Made by a program: the position numbers and the translations under genes. Below the pieces are notes generated by a model. It was not told the DNA's origin. It was given only the letters and a program-made list of their open reading frames with translations, and did no database searches. Positions 63,501 to 64,000 of a stretch of DNA of 64,000 nt are shown piece after piece (position 1 is the first letter of the stretch; each line of letters starts with the position of its first letter). The stretch is from Leptospira venezuelensis (GTDB lineage Bacteria > Spirochaetota > Leptospiria > Leptospirales > Leptospiraceae): assembly GCF_002150035.1 (NCBI RefSeq), contig NZ_NETS01000010.1, forward strand, positions 1,302,001 through 1,366,000, written 5' to 3'.

Positions 63501-64000
63501 GTTAGTTCCAGAAGTATTACTAACAGTTGCTTTAGTTTGATCGAAAGAACTCCAAGTCACCTGAGTTGTCAAATCCGACGTAGAACTATCAGTATAATGT
63601 CCCGTTGCGGTGAAGTTTTGAGTGCGTCCCTTCGCAATACTTAAAGTAGGAGAAGGAGCGATCGTGATACTTGTAAGAGCTGCAGCAGTCACAGTCAATA
63701 CACTCGCAGGAGAAGTTACTGATCCTAATGTTGCTGTGATATTTGTAGTTCCAGTTGCAAGAGTAGTTGCAAGACCTTTACTTCCTGCAGCATTACTGAT
63801 TGTCGCCTTACTTGTGCTGGAAGAAGACCAGGTAACTGAAGTTGTCAAATCCTGAGTGCTTGCATCTGTATAAGTTCCAGTCGCAGTAAAGTTCTGAGTC
63901 AGTCCTTTGGCAACACTTGGATTTGTAGGATCCACTTGGATTGAGGCTAAAGTCGCTGCTGTTACAGTTAAATTTGCATTTCCGCTAATACTTCCTAAAG
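60507..64000 (-). CDS. Big_2 Ig-like repeat surface protein, N-terminus outside window
   Basis: An open frame that continues through the window edge at 64000 (an LGSISGNANLTVTAATL stretch upstream of the first in-frame GTG is coding and continuous), so the true start is beyond. At least four Big_2 repeats of about 88-92 residues are complete (each with VTWSSS/VTWASS, ATISNASG and GTxxISATxGSVS). They are followed by a Big_5/SbsA-like domain (TAPTVSNVVSLSPTTVRVTFSES) and a large Ser/Thr/Asn/Gly-rich C-terminal region ending in VRVYRQQNL. It is probably a cell-surface protein that may bind host or matrix molecules, as Lig proteins do. It is the first visible gene of the operon. Confidence 0.85.
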   Translation of the reverse strand, partial: LGSISGNANLTVTAATLASIQVDPTNPSVAKGLTQNFTATGTYTDASTQDLTTSVTWSSSSTSKATISNAAGSKGLATTLATGTTNITATLGSVTSPASVLTVTAAALTSITIAPSPTLSIAKGRTQNFTATGHYTDSSTSDLTTQVTWSSFDQTKATVSNTSGTNGKLTALQEGSTQISASYNSVTSTDTAVTVTAAVLDSISITPTNSSLAKGYTTPFTANGVYSDATTLDITAQVTWASSNTSSSTISNASGNEGKATAVAVGTSTISATLGSVSASTNFTVTAAVLVSIAVSPTNSNVYTTQTKDFTATGTYSDSSTQNLTTSVTWASSSTSNATISNASGTEGRATGIAAGTVTISATSGSVSGNTQLTVVFLDTTAPTVSNVVSLSPTTVRVTFSESVDTTQATTASNYKLALTSGVTGSCSNNSNFSSTSNITVSSVSGSGAIYTLTLASSQTSGTNYTLIVNKSGIQDLSASPNNLGCANYGDFVGQEQLKVSSASCASTSTVIINFSKPIKSGNNVSNSAECSSTAECGNRYAFVGTTSLGNISSAKILDGVVCGGATADSAKVCVTHGLLQTGAQYTIIAANNVNGDGFDNTSWGSIRDSGDSENIQSSPRDRASFLGCGTSPVNFEDGPISIDPNGSTFGYLADFNSKIYTGPNNAGNGALRFAYDGSNPESVQFSFAKDTNGQNSDTSNVSSNSATTRENSIAVPPYVTLGHSGCTQNDATLANGCGPDNESGRGIFTTGSLSSNPYIFIAAARTVPSGSNYNFDYIYYSNDTSTNLNYKYIDMGSITGTVTAGTSSISVLNDRVFPGFAKPSNDGTGTGGGLNAPDFGFITFNSSDSGGTGNCTAGSNCDAYDGSNGRRIRIDYMPYFGGPSNGGNGNVNSSPNWGYYIGVDSSIVFKSRIYAANGGLHAVGHNGSIIRSNSANPTTACSTKNTCTDWTEVGPRTNTKWHNSTTNNWFSLELAKFYDLIPADRAFAQFAEYNDRLYVTRTICVQGTQASGIRTTAGTVSGCTDGTDTNRRAQLWKCDPTLTGGNTECDAGDWTVVGDDGNGITNFGDSTNKTITMVAKNGAYLYVGFDNPNGIRIYRTNTSNPGSASNVWTQIAGNGLTDSSNVQQIFSAVSVSTGGVYYLYVSVGKNNTPVRVYRQQNL

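Overview
The window looks like a chromosomal stretch of a spirochaete, almost certainly Leptospira (saprophytic or intermediate rather than clearly pathogenic). The evidence is the moderately AT-rich base use, many TTG starts preceded by good Shine-Dalgarno sites, a large number of lipoproteins with the relaxed spirochaetal lipobox, a mitochondrial/spirochaete-type elongation factor G, and an amtB-glnK pair behind a sigma-54 type promoter. No prophage, insertion sequence, CRISPR array or rRNA operon is visible. Two tRNA genes are present, Arg(CCU) and Val(GAC).

Layout. 1-2.1 kb: nitrogen uptake (amtB-glnK) with a -24/-12 promoter and upstream inverted repeats. 2.3-15.8 kb: nine minus-strand genes with short gaps or overlaps (the only larger gap is 120 bp) that encode envelope or secreted proteins: two twin small lipoproteins, a 2437-residue SpvB/FG-GAP/Rhs giant, three tandem paralogous lipoproteins, an outer-membrane-like protein, a kelch lipoprotein and a TPR membrane protein. 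This is the best candidate for an undescribed system. 16-23 kb: prmC, tRNA-Arg, two cyclic-nucleotide-binding-fold regulators, an amidohydrolase, a LysM/degenerate M23 protein and fusA. 23.3-32.6 kb: a KtrB-type potassium channel, a UbiA-family prenyltransferase, a thioredoxin-like protein, an SH3-domain protein, a decayed NTF2-like gene, a FrnE-like DsbA protein, PhaR and a HEAT-repeat protein. 33-43.2 kb: twin PF10118 hydrolases, a desaturase, a compact UvrD-like helicase, an SPFH lipoprotein, DedA and a secreted lipase-like protein.

43.2-49 kb is an accessory-looking block of small detoxification or stress families: a RibD/DHFR-like protein, two ArsR plus AHSA1 (SRPBCC) pairs, DUF2200, VOC, GFA and a nucleotidyltransferase. 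It contains several copies of a short palindromic intergenic repeat and one perfect 11-bp operator. 49-58 kb: a radical SAM protein, an MBOAT-like protein lacking the usual His, GST, a PAS-LuxR regulator, MsrA, a SulP-carbonic anhydrase fusion, Rnk and a SET-domain protein. 58.7-64 kb: a UPF0316 membrane protein, then an overlapping operon read leftwards in which a Big-domain surface protein (running off the right edge) is followed by one lipoprotein and two Bor/Iss-like lipoproteins.

All functional calls come from reading motifs by eye. No database search or structure prediction was run.
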